DNA of 63,652 nt. Source: Gammaproteobacteria bacterium (GTDB lineage Bacteria > Pseudomonadota > Gammaproteobacteria > Granulosicoccales > Granulosicoccaceae). This document shows positions 1-11,086 of the stretch, in pieces. The position numbers were made by a program, and so were the translations under genes. The DNA is taken from positions 1 to 63,652 of the forward strand of contig JAHQVR010000089.1 in NCBI GenBank assembly GCA_019634245.1. The letters are read 5' to 3'. Below the pieces are notes generated by a model, which saw nothing but the letters and a program-made list of their open reading frames with translations, did not search any database and was not told the origin of the DNA. How positions within the stretch are numbered: position 1 is the first letter of the stretch; every line of letters begins with the position of its first letter.

Positions 1-26
1 CAGCTAACCTGATACTATTTACCATT

Positions 27-1247
27 ATGCAATCACTGACTGGTAAACACATACTGCTGGGCATCACAGGCGGTATCGCCGCTTACAAAAGTGCGGTGCT
101 GGCTCGTCGCTTGATGGACGCCGGCGCTGAGGTACGGGTTGTGATGACCGACTCGGCACAAGCCTTCATTACGCCTCTGACATTGCAAGCCTTAACTGGC
201 AATCCTGTGCACACCAGTTTATTGGACGAAGCTGCCGAGGCAGCGATGGGTCACATTGAATTGGCACGCTGGGCCGATTTGGTATTAATCGCACCCGCAA
301 CGGCTAACACACTGGCGCGCTTAGCACAGGGTATGGCTGATGATTTACTCACCACACTATGCCTGGCCACCGAAGCACCGCTGTGTATCGCACCCGCTAT
401 GAACCATATGATGTGGAAGCACTCCGCCACTCAAGCAAATTGCGACATTCTCAAAGCACGCGGTGTGACGTTTCTTGGTCCTGATTCAGGTGACCAGGCC
501 TGTGGTGAAACTGGGTCTGGGCGCATGATGGAGCCTGAAGCCATTCGAGATGCGTTAATTAATGACACCAAGGCCAATGCTGATACCAGAGGCTCAATGG
601 TAGGCAAACATGTCCTTATTACCGCAGGCCCAACGCGTGAACCGATAGACCCTGTACGGTTTCTCAGTAATCGCAGTTCAGGAAAAATGGGTTATGCCGT
701 TGCCAGTGCCGCCATTGAGCAAGGTGCCACCGTTACATTAGTCAGCGGCCCAGTGAATCTAACAACTCCTGTGGGCGTACAACGCATTGATGTAAAAACA
801 GCCGCGCAGATGTACGACACGGTTATGGGTGAGATTGAACACTGCGATGTGTTTATTAGTGTGGCCGCTGTTGCCGATTATCGACTCTCGGAAGTGGCCA
901 CGCAAAAAATCAAAAAAAGTGAAGATAACCTGACCCTGACACTCACGCGCAACCCAGACATTTTAAAATCCGTCGCCGCCCTGCCCAATGCACCCTATTG
1001 CGTTGGGTTTGCTGCAGAAACCGAAAAGGTCGAAGAACACGCTCGCGGTAAACTCAGCCGTAAAAAGCTTGACCTAATCGTTGCCAACCAGGTGGGACAA
1101 AAAGACAATCCGGTGTTTGGATCAGACACCAGCGCCATCGATGTATATTGGGGAGAATCAGGGCATCAATCCGTTCCTCCAGGCACCAAAACACAGCTGG
1201 CCACTGAGTTAGTCGACATCATCGCATCTCGACTCTCACCCAATTAA
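27..1247 (+). CDS. coaBC: Bifunctional phosphopantothenoylcysteine decarboxylase / phosphopantothenate-cysteine ligase
   Basis: CoaBC carries out two consecutive cytosolic steps of coenzyme A synthesis: CTP-dependent joining of cysteine to 4'-phosphopantothenate (CoaB), then FMN-dependent decarboxylation to 4'-phosphopantetheine (CoaC). The 406 aa length is normal for the fusion. The N-terminal flavoprotein half shows GITGGIAAYK near residue 12, the active-site His76 in GHIELARWAD, PAMNHMMW near 124 and ACGETGSGRM near 157. The CoaB half starts about residue 190 (GKHVLITAGPTREPIDPVR) and carries FLSNRSSGKMGYA and the KIKK lysines. The ATG start is preceded by only 26 bases of window, so the promoter is not visible. 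The order coaBC-dut-algC-argB is a known gammaproteobacterial arrangement. Identification is secure. Confidence 0.97.
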   Translation: MQSLTGKHILLGITGGIAAYKSAVLARRLMDAGAEVRVVMTDSAQAFITPLTLQALTGNPVHTSLLDEAAEAAMGHIELARWADLVLIAPATANTLARLAQGMADDLLTTLCLATEAPLCIAPAMNHMMWKHSATQANCDILKARGVTFLGPDSGDQACGETGSGRMMEPEAIRDALINDTKANADTRGSMVGKHVLITAGPTREPIDPVRFLSNRSSGKMGYAVASAAIEQGATVTLVSGPVNLTTPVGVQRIDVKTAAQMYDTVMGEIEHCDVFISVAAVADYRLSEVATQKIKKSEDNLTLTLTRNPDILKSVAALPNAPYCVGFAAETEKVEEHARGKLSRKKLDLIVANQVGQKDNPVFGSDTSAIDVYWGESGHQSVPPGTKTQLATELVDIIASRLSPN

Positions 1248-1258
1248 CACAATTTCCA

Positions 1259-2179
1259 GTGAGCGGCGCGCACACTGAGCCACCGATGGATCCAACGCCG
1301 ATCCTGGTGTGCGGTTTACTCAGTGTTGATATGGTGTTTCAAGTGCCGGCCATTCCAACAGAGCCCATTAAGCATCGAGCCAGTGACGTATCGATGATCT
1401 GTGGCGGAGGCGGCTGTTATGCTTCGCTAGCAATCAATCGTTTGGGCGGCCAGGCTCACTTGTTCAGCCGACTCGGCAACGATGAATTTGGACAATACGT
1501 ACTAGCAGCCCTGAACAAAAATGGGATTGATGGCACGAACATTCGTGTATCAGACTCCTATCGCACACCCGTATCCAGTATCGCCGTCGATCCACAGGGT
1601 GAACGACAAATCGTCAACTTTCGACAGCATTGCGATTCCTTAGAAACTAAACCTCTGCAGTTCGATTCACCGGTACAGGGTGTGTTGGTTGATACCCGAT
1701 GGTCGGCTGGCTCAATACACGCTCTTAACATAGCAAAAGCGCAACAACTACCTGGCGTGGTGGATGCTGAAGCACCGGTGTGCCTGGAAACCATGAGATC
1801 AGCCACTCATATCGCCTTCTCCAAACAAGGCTTGACAGACTATGCACCCAACACTCCCGTGCTTGATGCGTTGCGACGAGCGGCTACCGCGTTTTCTGCC
1901 TGGGTGTGCGTAACTGACGGTGAAAACGGTACCCATGTTCTATGCAATCACACCCTTCAAACCATCCCGGCGCCGAAGGTCAAGGTGGTTGACACGCTAG
2001 GAGCTGGCGATGTGTGGCACGGGGCGTTCACCACTGAGCTGGCTCGAGGCACGGACGAGATTAACGCGGTAGCGTTTGCCAATGTCGCGGCCGCACTGAA
2101 GTGCACAGGCACCGACGGCGGATACGCCGCGCCTCATAGACGGGAAGTCACTGAGCTACTGCAGAGCTTTTCGACGTAA
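1259..2179 (+). CDS. PfkB-family sugar kinase, YihV-like
   Basis: This is an ATP-dependent carbohydrate kinase of the PfkB/ribokinase family, 306 aa from a GTG start; ATG at 1286 would give 297 aa. Family signatures are visible: a glycine-rich [17 protein letters not shown] region near residue 48 and the [11 protein letters not shown] motif near 244, whose Asp is the catalytic base. The overall pattern (GERQIVNF, then VDTRW, then [11 protein letters not shown]) resembles E. coli YihV (6-deoxy-6-sulfofructose kinase) more than ribokinase. No sulfoquinovose-pathway partners are present, so the substrate is open. The gene starts 11 bases after coaBC and is followed closely by dut, so it is probably cotranscribed. 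It interrupts the coaBC-dut pair that is usually adjacent. Confidence 0.85.
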   Translation: MSGAHTEPPMDPTPILVCGLLSVDMVFQVPAIPTEPIKHRASDVSMICGGGGCYASLAINRLGGQAHLFSRLGNDEFGQYVLAALNKNGIDGTNIRVSDSYRTPVSSIAVDPQGERQIVNFRQHCDSLETKPLQFDSPVQGVLVDTRWSAGSIHALNIAKAQQLPGVVDAEAPVCLETMRSATHIAFSKQGLTDYAPNTPVLDALRRAATAFSAWVCVTDGENGTHVLCNHTLQTIPAPKVKVVDTLGAGDVWHGAFTTELARGTDEINAVAFANVAAALKCTGTDGGYAAPHRREVTELLQSFST

Positions 2180-2253
2180 AATTCACGACCTTCGTGGCGT
2201 TGTTGGCTATCATAGCGGCTTCCGCTTTTTACTCAGAAGAACTATCCACCGCT

Positions 2254-2712
2254 TTGAAACCACTTATTGATTATCGAATTCTCGACCCTCGCATAGGACA
2301 GAGCATCGATCTTCCTAGCTATGCAAGTGATGGCTCAGCCGGGCTTGATCTGCGAGCTTGCGTCGATGCTGCTAAAACTATGGAGCCTGGAGACACCCAG
2401 CTCATACCCACAGGCCTTGCTATCCACATCAGCGATCCGGGCCTGGCTGGCATGATTTTGCCCCGCTCAGGGCTGGGCCACAAACACGGCATTGTGCTTG
2501 GCAACCTGGTTGGACTGATCGATTCGGATTATCAAGGCCAATTGTTCGTCTCCTGTTGGAATCGCGGTAAAGACCCGTTTACCATCGAAGTGGGCGCTAG
2601 AATCGCTCAGCTGGTCATCGTACCGGTGGTACAGGTGGGTTTTAGGCAGGTGCAGGATTTCGACTCTTCTGAGCGCGGCAGCGGTGGCTTTGGCTCCACC
2701 GGGCACGAGTAA
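2254..2712 (+). CDS. dut: dUTP diphosphatase (dUTPase)
   Basis: Dut hydrolyses dUTP to dUMP and pyrophosphate, keeping uracil out of DNA and supplying dUMP for thymidylate synthesis. All trimeric dUTPase motifs are present: [46 protein letters not shown] and the C-terminal [10 protein letters not shown] arm. The open frame extends upstream to a GTG at 2194, but the extra 20 residues have no counterpart in known dUTPases. The TTG at 2254 ([13 protein letters not shown]) gives 152 aa, matching the roughly 151 aa E. coli enzyme, so I prefer it. A purine-rich GAAGAA lies about 10 bases upstream. Function is certain; the start is moderately supported. Confidence 0.95.
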   Translation: MKPLIDYRILDPRIGQSIDLPSYASDGSAGLDLRACVDAAKTMEPGDTQLIPTGLAIHISDPGLAGMILPRSGLGHKHGIVLGNLVGLIDSDYQGQLFVSCWNRGKDPFTIEVGARIAQLVIVPVVQVGFRQVQDFDSSERGSGGFGSTGHE

Positions 2713-2768
2713 TGAATACCATTAAACCTGTATGCATACGCGCAGTTGGCGCACCATAGGACCCATTC

Positions 2769-5035
<2,267 letters not shown>

Positions 5036-5054
5036 GACCTGGCGCCTTTTGTCG

Positions 5055-5690
5055 CTACATGCGAGCTTGTTTAAGCTCTCTATAGCGCTGCAGATCGTCG
5101 TCGAACTTGTCGGACAATACAGATCGCTCTTGTGCCTTTGCATCGATTAGTGACCAGGCATTTTCAATATTGCGCTGAATACTGGTTTGTTCAGCGTAGA
5201 GCGAATCCTGTGCTTTACCTTCACCGACATTTTTTTCTTGCATCAAGATACGTTTGTCCACCACATCCAGACGATCCGATAGTATTCGAATTCGATCATC
5301 CAAACGACTAATCAATCCATCAATCATACCCACTCGATCATCCCGAGTGCGTATCAAGTCGTCTTCAGTGGTGAAAGTTGCCAGTAAGGCTCGGTCACGG
5401 ATTCTCGCCAGCTCCATCTCGCGGGCTCGAGCCCGTTCAGCTCGACGCTCTTCGCGACTGAGCACTTCTTGAGTGACGACACCTTGCTTGTTCAGTACGC
5501 TATGGCCATCATCCTGGCTCGAGTCGGGTGCTCGATCCTGATAGGTGATTCGACCCTGCTCATCGAGTTTGTAAACCCGGTAAGAGTTGTCGGCTGCGAA
5601 AACATTGGCCGTCAGCACCGATCCCACGAGTATCAAGCCAGGCGACACTAGCCCTAAGGGATTTTTGTATTTATGCGGTACTTTATCCAT
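5055..5690 (-). CDS. DUF4124-like periplasmic coiled-coil protein
   Basis: The function is unknown. The 211 aa product has a signal-peptide-like N-terminus (basic MDKVPHKYKN, hydrophobic LGLVSPGLILVGSVLTA, probable cleavage after NVFA). A short DUF4124-like segment follows (YRVYKLDEQGRITYQDRAP, about residues 37-55). The rest, from about residue 75 to the end, is highly charged and predicted by eye to form long helices or coiled coil (REERRAERARAREMELARIRDR, RLDDRIRILSDRLDVVDKR). It probably resides in the periplasm. It is convergent with argB (19-base gap) and divergent from exonuclease III across a palindrome-rich intergenic region. Similar proteins are often found near argB/pyrE in gammaproteobacteria, but I know of no assigned role. 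Confidence 0.8.
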   Translation of the reverse strand: MDKVPHKYKNPLGLVSPGLILVGSVLTANVFAADNSYRVYKLDEQGRITYQDRAPDSSQDDGHSVLNKQGVVTQEVLSREERRAERARAREMELARIRDRALLATFTTEDDLIRTRDDRVGMIDGLISRLDDRIRILSDRLDVVDKRILMQEKNVGEGKAQDSLYAEQTSIQRNIENAWSLIDAKAQERSVLSDKFDDDLQRYRELKQARM

Positions 5691-5741
5691 GACACTCTTC
5701 GCGATTGCCCCGTGAAATCTTTTACTGTGTCATTTATCGAC

Positions 5742-5772
5742 CAAAGCAGTGCTTTGTTAAAGCACACGTGTG
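5742..5772. promoter_or_regulatory. Clustered palindromes in divergent intergenic region
   Basis: Three inverted repeats are packed into about 30 bases between the divergent DUF4124-like and exonuclease III genes. CAAAGCA (5742-5748) pairs with TGCTTTG (5750-5756). GTGCTTT (5749-5755) pairs with AAAGCAC (5759-5765). CACACGTGTG (5763-5772) is a perfect palindrome. The repeats overlap, so the region could be an operator for a dimeric regulator or a mutually exclusive hairpin. No known regulator consensus was recognised. Confidence 0.4.
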
Positions 5773-5824
5773 TGGGTTTTGCGAACGGTGCTTACTAATT
5801 GGTGTGTGTGTACAATGTGAGCCA

Positions 5825-6604
5825 ATGCGCATTATTACAGCAAATGTGAACGGGATCAGAGCTGCCGCTCGCCATGGTTTTTTTAAATGGCTCTCGCGTC
5901 AGCGAGCCGATGTGGTTTGCTTGCAAGAAACCAAAGCTCAGATACATCAGTTGACGGACCCTGTGTTTCATCCCAAGGGCTTCGAATGTCACTATCATGA
6001 TGCCGAAAAAAAAGGCTATAGCGGCACAGCGATATTTTGCAAAACCAAACCACGAGCTGTTCAAACCGGTATTGGCGAACCCTGGTTCGATTCAGAAGGT
6101 CGTTATCTTGAGGCTCGCTTTGGCAATGTCACCATAGTCTCACTTTATCTCCCCTCGGGAACCACTGGGGATATCCGTCAAGACTACAAATATCAGTCCA
6201 TGGATTTACTTGAGAAACGGTTGATCGCACTGCGCCGTAAGAAAAATCCAGTGGTGATCTGCGGCGACTGGAACATCGCTCACACCGAGGCTGATATTCG
6301 TAACTGGAAAGGCAACCTAAAAAACTCAGGCTTTCTACCTGAAGAAAGACAGTGGCTCAGCAAAGTGTTTAGCACTTTAAAATACACAGATGCGTTTCGC
6401 GTATTGCCGCAAAAGGAACATGAATACACCTGGTGGTCGGCCCGAGGTGGGGCGCGGGATAACAACGTGGGTTGGCGCATTGACTATCAAGTCATCAGCA
6501 ACACGCTCGCTGACAAAGTGGCTAAAACTCGAATCTATCGCAAAGACCGATTCTCCGACCATGCACCCTTGATCATTGACTATTCGATCGACATAGAATC
6601 GTAA
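5825..6604 (+). CDS. xth: Exodeoxyribonuclease III (Xth/ExoIII family AP endonuclease)
   Basis: This is a Mg-dependent 3'-5' exonuclease and AP endonuclease of base excision repair, cytosolic. The 259 aa product beginning MRIITANVNGIRAAARHGFF has the family's typical start. The active-site residues are all in place: Asn in NVNGIR, Glu in LQETKA, GDWNIAH, and the C-terminal RFSDHAPLIIDY with the catalytic His. The related Pseudomonas regulator Crc has QDTR in place of QETK, so this is the nuclease rather than Crc. The frame opens upstream at 5705, but the additional 40 residues are unlike any ExoIII. The 3' end overlaps the convergent DUF6232 gene by 25 bases. Confidence 0.93.
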   Translation: MRIITANVNGIRAAARHGFFKWLSRQRADVVCLQETKAQIHQLTDPVFHPKGFECHYHDAEKKGYSGTAIFCKTKPRAVQTGIGEPWFDSEGRYLEARFGNVTIVSLYLPSGTTGDIRQDYKYQSMDLLEKRLIALRRKKNPVVICGDWNIAHTEADIRNWKGNLKNSGFLPEERQWLSKVFSTLKYTDAFRVLPQKEHEYTWWSARGGARDNNVGWRIDYQVISNTLADKVAKTRIYRKDRFSDHAPLIIDYSIDIES

Positions 6605-7038
6605 CGCTCTACTTTGATTGGCTCGTTGTCGTGAATAACCATGGCCGAATGCAATGCTTTGTGTAACTCAATAACCACCGATGGTGATTGATGGGTTAGC
6701 TCGAGAGTCTCGCCACTATTGAAGGCTACATAGAGGATAATTTTGTCAGGAATCAACAGAGCAATATAGAGCGCATATATAGCCGTAACGGCACATGCCG
6801 CCAGCCCCCACCATGCCCACTGAAAGGGCCATACCTCTCGCACCATTTGAAAGAGAGTAAAAAGACCGATAACGAACACTATTGCAATGACACCGTAAGC
6901 ACTCAGTCTTGGCGGTTCCATTTTTTTAAGGTTCAGTTTACTAATATATCGAATCGCATAACTGGCATGATCCACAACCAACCATGTAGGCGTGACCTTA
7001 AATTCTTCGTGAGCATATAACGGTTGGTCGTCAGTCAT
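6580..7038 (-). CDS. DUF6232-like small membrane protein
   Basis: The function is unknown. The 152 aa protein has an N-terminal soluble part, two closely spaced membrane spans (AYGVIAIVFVIGLFTLF at about residues 47-63 and WWGLAACAVTAIYALYIALL at about 76-95), and a C-terminal soluble segment resembling the DUF6232 family (LYVAFNSGETLELTHQS, then ALHSAMVIHDNEPI). It is probably an inner-membrane protein with both ends on the same side. It is 12 bases downstream of the NTF2-like gene on the same strand and overlaps the end of exonuclease III tail to tail. Confidence 0.78.
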   Translation of the reverse strand: MTDDQPLYAHEEFKVTPTWLVVDHASYAIRYISKLNLKKMEPPRLSAYGVIAIVFVIGLFTLFQMVREVWPFQWAWWGLAACAVTAIYALYIALLIPDKIILYVAFNSGETLELTHQSPSVVIELHKALHSAMVIHDNEPIKVERYDSMSIE

Positions 7039-7050
7039 ACTCAGTGCGTG

Positions 7051-7503
7051 TCAGTGTAGTACCGGCGGCGATTCTTGTTCAGTTTCGAAATCGTCAAAGT
7101 CTTCGAAGAAATCTGCAATCCGGTGATCGGGTTCGTGAGAGGAATGGTGCAACAACATTCTCCAACCATCCATTTCTCGATGATAGATGTTAGTGGCGAC
7201 CATAACACTCACCACTTGCCCGTCGATTTCTATTTCTTCGCGTACTAAATGTATAGCTAATGAATCGGTTCCCGTTTGCAAAGTGTCAGTGATCGAATAC
7301 TCGATACAGGGGTTATCCGCTATAAAGTCGACAAAGCTGTCCAACACAGCACTACGACCTTCTATTCGCTGACTGCCTGCATGGATACAGACAATATTCT
7401 CGTTGTCCGACCAAACTTCGCTGAGTACCGGTAGATCACCACGCTCAACAGCATCATAGAATGCTGCTTCGGCTTCTTGAGGAGTGTTGTACATCTTATT
7501 CAT
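7051..7503 (-). CDS. NTF2/SnoaL-like domain protein
   Basis: The 150 aa product looks like a single-domain NTF2-fold (SnoaL/ketosteroid-isomerase-like) protein of unknown substrate. Typical features are an N-terminal helix PQEAEAAFYDAVERGD, the strand DNENIVCIHAGSQRIEGR (residues about 33-50) and the C-terminal strand pair MVATNIYHREMDGWRMLLHHSS. An acidic tail (DFFEDFDDFETEQE) is unusual. I chose ATG 7503 because the upstream extension to 7581 lacks similarity to the family; ATG 7494 is an alternative. It lies directly upstream of the DUF6232-like gene and may be cotranscribed with it. Confidence 0.8.
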   Translation of the reverse strand: MNKMYNTPQEAEAAFYDAVERGDLPVLSEVWSDNENIVCIHAGSQRIEGRSAVLDSFVDFIADNPCIEYSITDTLQTGTDSLAIHLVREEIEIDGQVVSVMVATNIYHREMDGWRMLLHHSSHEPDHRIADFFEDFDDFETEQESPPVLH

Positions 7504-7633
7504 GTCGTGAGTTACGCAAAACGGAGACCGATAATACCTCATGCCATTGCTCGAAATGCCGCAACGGGTGAGCAGACGCACAGATGAGAACCGGTTTTAC
7601 ATTGTTGTTACGATTGACTAACCTTTCGAACCG

Positions 7634-8479
7634 TTATGCGGTGTCTTTAGGCAGAAACTTCGACCAATCGACACGAGTGTCGCCAAAGACGACAAAGTGT
7701 GGGTTGGTTAGGCTCTCTTTAGTGTTATAGCGTAGTTCCTGCATATCGGTGTCCGTGACATGGCCGCCGGCTTCCTTAACGATGATTTGCGCAGCAGCGG
7801 TATCCCACTCACCGGTAGGCCCCAATCGGACATACACATCGGCAGCGCCCTCGGCCACAAGACAAGATTTAAGTGCAGCACCTGCAGCCACCTCACTGTG
7901 CTGACCCAAACTATTAAGAAATTCCTCAAATTTGGAACCGACTTTGGCCGGTCCACTGCAGGCGACTGTGATATCAGATTCGTCCACTGAACGCACATGA
8001 ATCGCCTTGGGCTCACTGTCACCCAGTTGCTTGTATGCGCCATGGTTTTTCGCCGCGAAATACGCGACATTTAGCTTCGGCGCCACGATAACACCCAACA
8101 CCGGCTGATCGTTGTGTATCAGAGCAATGTTGACCGTAAACTGATCGGTTCCTTGCAAAAACCCCCAGGTGCCATCGAGCGGATCTACTAACCAGTAATC
8201 TGCCCAACCGGTGCGCTCTTTGAAACTGATGTCCTCTGACTCTTCTGAAATGACTGGAAGATCCAGCTGCAGCGCTTGTAAACCACCCAGAATGGCTTTG
8301 TGAGCGGCCATATCAGCCCGACAGACCGGAGTACGATCGACTTTGGTGGAGACGTCTAGAGAATCGGGAGCGACAGAGAGAATTTGCTGACCAGCCGCCC
8401 GCGCTATTTCAAGCACTTGCGTAAGTAATTCGTCTGTTTTCTCATCCGTCAAAAACATGCACTGCGATCTTTCGGCCAT
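7634..8479 (-). CDS. cysQ: 3'(2'),5'-bisphosphate nucleotidase
   Basis: CysQ dephosphorylates 3'-phosphoadenosine-5'-phosphate to AMP, clearing a by-product of sulfate assimilation and sulfotransfer. The 281 aa protein belongs to the inositol-monophosphatase fold: metal-binding Glu-Glu in ISEESED near residue 77, the WLVDPLDGT signature near 96-104, and the C-terminal WDTAAAQIIVKEAGG. The first ATG (8479) and a second at 8458 (MFLTDEKTDELL) are both possible; the second gives a size closer to E. coli CysQ. It lies downstream of gspN on the same strand after a 109-base gap with no clear terminator. An inositol-phosphatase role cannot be excluded from sequence, but cysQ is the best match. Confidence 0.9.
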   Translation of the reverse strand: MAERSQCMFLTDEKTDELLTQVLEIARAAGQQILSVAPDSLDVSTKVDRTPVCRADMAAHKAILGGLQALQLDLPVISEESEDISFKERTGWADYWLVDPLDGTWGFLQGTDQFTVNIALIHNDQPVLGVIVAPKLNVAYFAAKNHGAYKQLGDSEPKAIHVRSVDESDITVACSGPAKVGSKFEEFLNSLGQHSEVAAGAALKSCLVAEGAADVYVRLGPTGEWDTAAAQIIVKEAGGHVTDTDMQELRYNTKESLTNPHFVVFGDTRVDWSKFLPKDTA

Positions 8480-8567
8480 GTCTATAGAAGGGTAGCGGTA
8501 GATCGCCGAAATAATTGACTATCGTGTGGATTCAGCAACAGTTAGACACGTTTCGTGTTTGACCTGA

Positions 8568-9350
8568 TCACAGCAGGCGGTTCACATTGCCCTTTTGCGT
8601 ATATCTGTACCGACCACCACTCTCCGGCCGTGCGAAACGTCTTAAGTTATTAATCAATTGAGAGGACGTATTCGTTGTGGGTGTGATTAGAATATCGGCC
8701 GAAAAATCGCCGTTTTGTGTCATATCAATGCTACCGGCAAGCTCGATCTCACCGCCAGAGGCATTAACTTCAGCCACATGCTGCTTTTCTCCGGTCGGTT
8801 CGATGTCAATATTCAACTCACCCAGCTGAGCACTAAAAAAATCCGACGTGACACTGGCATCTACCCACTGGAACTTTCCGGTAAAAAGTTCAAGCAGTTG
8901 GTTTTCCATCACAAGCTCGGCAATGGAGCCTGAGAGCTGACCGGTAAAACTAGCAAGACCCGGAATGGGCAACAGCGATTCAAACTCCTTGGTCTGCGCA
9001 TCAAAGGTAAAGTCCGATAGTGCGATATTTCCATCCCACTTGCGCAGTACTTGGCCTTCTCCCCCGCCGCCATAGCCTTGGTAGGAGATTCGAGCACCCG
9101 TACCGCCTTTGAGTAAAGTACCCGGAGACAGGCTCCAAGCGACATTGCTGAATTCTAGGGGTAGCAAACCATCATCGTACATCACCGAATCGACCGTGCC
9201 GCTATAGATTTTGCCATTGACGCCTGCCAGTTTTACCGGTGCTATATGCGGCTCTATTTGAGCGACAATGGGTGACAGCGGGAAGAGCACCAGCATCGAG
9301 ATGACATAGGCCAAAAAACCCAACACGCAGAGCCTGACAACACGCATCAA
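8568..9350 (-). CDS. gspN: Type II secretion system protein N
   Basis: GspN is an accessory inner-membrane-anchored component of the type II secretion apparatus. The 260 aa product has an N-terminal membrane anchor (residues about 5-25, LCVLGFLAYVISMLVLFPLS) followed by a periplasmic beta-rich domain with the GspN-like pattern GVNGKIYSGTVDSV and LSGSIAELVMENQL. It is the last gene of the gspG-N operon and its start overlaps the gspM stop by 4 bases, implying translational coupling. Identification rests on operon position and this pattern. Confidence 0.9.
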   Translation of the reverse strand: MMRVVRLCVLGFLAYVISMLVLFPLSPIVAQIEPHIAPVKLAGVNGKIYSGTVDSVMYDDGLLPLEFSNVAWSLSPGTLLKGGTGARISYQGYGGGGEGQVLRKWDGNIALSDFTFDAQTKEFESLLPIPGLASFTGQLSGSIAELVMENQLLELFTGKFQWVDASVTSDFFSAQLGELNIDIEPTGEKQHVAEVNASGGEIELAGSIDMTQNGDFSADILITPTTNTSSQLINNLRRFARPESGGRYRYTQKGNVNRLL

Positions 9351-9820
9351 CCTCGCTCCACATTGATTCGCACAGAGACAATGCCTGGATCGTCTTTACG
9401 TGTGATATTGATCGTGGAGACATTGATGCCATAGACTTCTAGCTCGGCAAGCATCTTAACGAGACTATCAAACTTCACAGAGGAGAACTGGATTCGTGCA
9501 CCATCTTCACCTGATGGATCAATACGATCGGCTCGAACCAAATCATGTTTAACACGAATCTCTTCAACAAACTGAAAAACGGCTTTGTTGGTAGTTTTGC
9601 TGTCTCTTTTAGCGCCGCCTGATGCTTTAATTCGAGCAGCGGCTTCACGCATAAAGGATAGCGTTTCGGTTTTCGTCGCTACCGCATTGTCAACTCGAGA
9701 TAGCTTGGTTTGTAACGGATACCAGGCTACTGCATAGAGAAAACCAAGCACGACTAACACCCCAAGACCAATGACGATCATACGGTCGCGTTGATTCTGT
9801 CGTAGATACCAATCTTTCAT
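9347..9820 (-). CDS. gspM: Type II secretion system protein M
   Basis: GspM is a bitopic inner-membrane protein that partners GspL in the T2SS assembly platform. The 157 aa product shows the usual short cytoplasmic tail (MKDWYLRQNQRDR), one membrane span (residues about 14-33, MIVIGLGVLVVLGFLYAVAW) and a periplasmic ferredoxin-like domain ending in TRKDDPGIVSVRINVERG. The length is typical. It sits between gspL and gspN in the operon, 33 bases after gspL. Confidence 0.92.
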   Translation of the reverse strand: MKDWYLRQNQRDRMIVIGLGVLVVLGFLYAVAWYPLQTKLSRVDNAVATKTETLSFMREAAARIKASGGAKRDSKTTNKAVFQFVEEIRVKHDLVRADRIDPSGEDGARIQFSSVKFDSLVKMLAELEVYGINVSTINITRKDDPGIVSVRINVERG

Positions 9821-9853
9821 AATTTATCGTATCCCCTGGCCCACAGGCGCGCG

Positions 9854-11071
9854 CTATTCAACTCGCACCCGACTTCGTAAATCGTCCTTAGCCTGATTCG
9901 TGGACAACACAGTCATGCTGAGGCCACTGCCACCACCCTCTATCGCTGTTTTTAGAAGATCCAGCGTGGGCAATGCATCTGTGGTCAAGTCGATATCGAA
10001 GCGTCCATTTCGGAAGCTAATAGAGGTGATATCGGTTTTGGGTTGCTTGGCAACGGCATCGGCAATTTGATGCAAGGAACTGATAAACGTGGCACCTGTA
10101 TTGCCGCCGATATTCTTAAGGGCAGCTGTTATTTGTGATTTCGGCCGAACCATCTTTGCGCCCGGCAGCGCTTCATTAAATACGCGCGCAATGTGTCCGT
10201 CTAACTCGGCCTCTTGTTTAGTCAAAGCAAAATAGTCAAACCATTTACCGACCAGAAAAACCCCGCACAACAAAAGCAACAACACACCGGTCCAGCGCCA
10301 GGGTTTCCAAAATTTGTCGAACTGTGTTTTCGGGCTGTAGCTACCTTGTAGAAGATTGATACTGGGCGAATTTGCCAGGCCACTGGCATACAGGCTCAGA
10401 CGGTTCTCGCATTGCCGAGTTTCGATATCCACACGGGGAACCGAGGGAAGTTCGGCCGCAGCGTCGGTTTTGTAGACCACCAGCGAAGCCGACGATTCCT
10501 CTGGAAGATCGTGTTGTGCACCGTCGAGCATAAAGCCCGCCATATCCACATCGGTGGCAAAACCTTTATAACCATTCAAGCGCACAACCGTATCTGTGTC
10601 ATCAACTAACGCCGTCCATGACACTTCCCCCGCGGCATCGGCATCAAACTTTGGTAGCGCTAGCGTCTCAGGAACGATTGCCCCTGGACGCAACCCAGCT
10701 GCAACACACTGTTCGGTGACGGTGTCCATAGTGTCTTTGCCAACCACCGCCACCGGATATTGATCCTCTTTGCCTTTTCCACCCAGCGCAAAGTGGAGAG
10801 TTTCAACATCATCGGCCAACTGTTCTTCAAGCACAAACGGCACGGCTTGTAGGGCACGACCGGCATTACCTCCAGGGACGGTAGCTTCGGCCAGAAGCAC
10901 CTCGTTGCCGGGTAATACCAATGTTGAGCGGTGACCCTGCACAGCGTCTGCTGCAGCTTCCAATGTACCGGTTGATACTGGAGCAGCAAGAGCACCGCGT
11001 TCATCCGCCACAACCCACTCGGCGTAGTCGTTGCCCACTTCTGGCAAATGTATGATGACGTGTTTAGCCAA
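9854..11071 (-). CDS. gspL: Type II secretion system protein L
   Basis: GspL links the cytoplasmic secretion ATPase GspE to the inner-membrane platform. The 405 aa product has the actin-like cytoplasmic domain (about residues 1-255, with LVLPGNEVLLAEATVPGG), a transmembrane helix (about 265-285, WTGVLLLLLCGVFLVGKWF) and a periplasmic domain with a ferredoxin-like C-terminus (TDITSISFRNGRFDIDL). It lies 15 bases after gspK. Its ATPase partner GspE is not encoded in this window. Confidence 0.93.
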   Translation of the reverse strand: MAKHVIIHLPEVGNDYAEWVVADERGALAAPVSTGTLEAAADAVQGHRSTLVLPGNEVLLAEATVPGGNAGRALQAVPFVLEEQLADDVETLHFALGGKGKEDQYPVAVVGKDTMDTVTEQCVAAGLRPGAIVPETLALPKFDADAAGEVSWTALVDDTDTVVRLNGYKGFATDVDMAGFMLDGAQHDLPEESSASLVVYKTDAAAELPSVPRVDIETRQCENRLSLYASGLANSPSINLLQGSYSPKTQFDKFWKPWRWTGVLLLLLCGVFLVGKWFDYFALTKQEAELDGHIARVFNEALPGAKMVRPKSQITAALKNIGGNTGATFISSLHQIADAVAKQPKTDITSISFRNGRFDIDLTTDALPTLDLLKTAIEGGGSGLSMTVLSTNQAKDDLRSRVRVE

Positions 11072-11086
11072 CGGTTATCTCAATCG

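Noticed and set aside
2730..2739. GTATGCATAC palindrome before algC
   Set aside because: A ten-base palindrome alone is expected by chance and has no further support.
8545..8559. ACACG-TTT-CGTGT hairpin after gspN
   Set aside because: The five-pair stem has no U-tract on the gspN strand, so it is not a convincing terminator.
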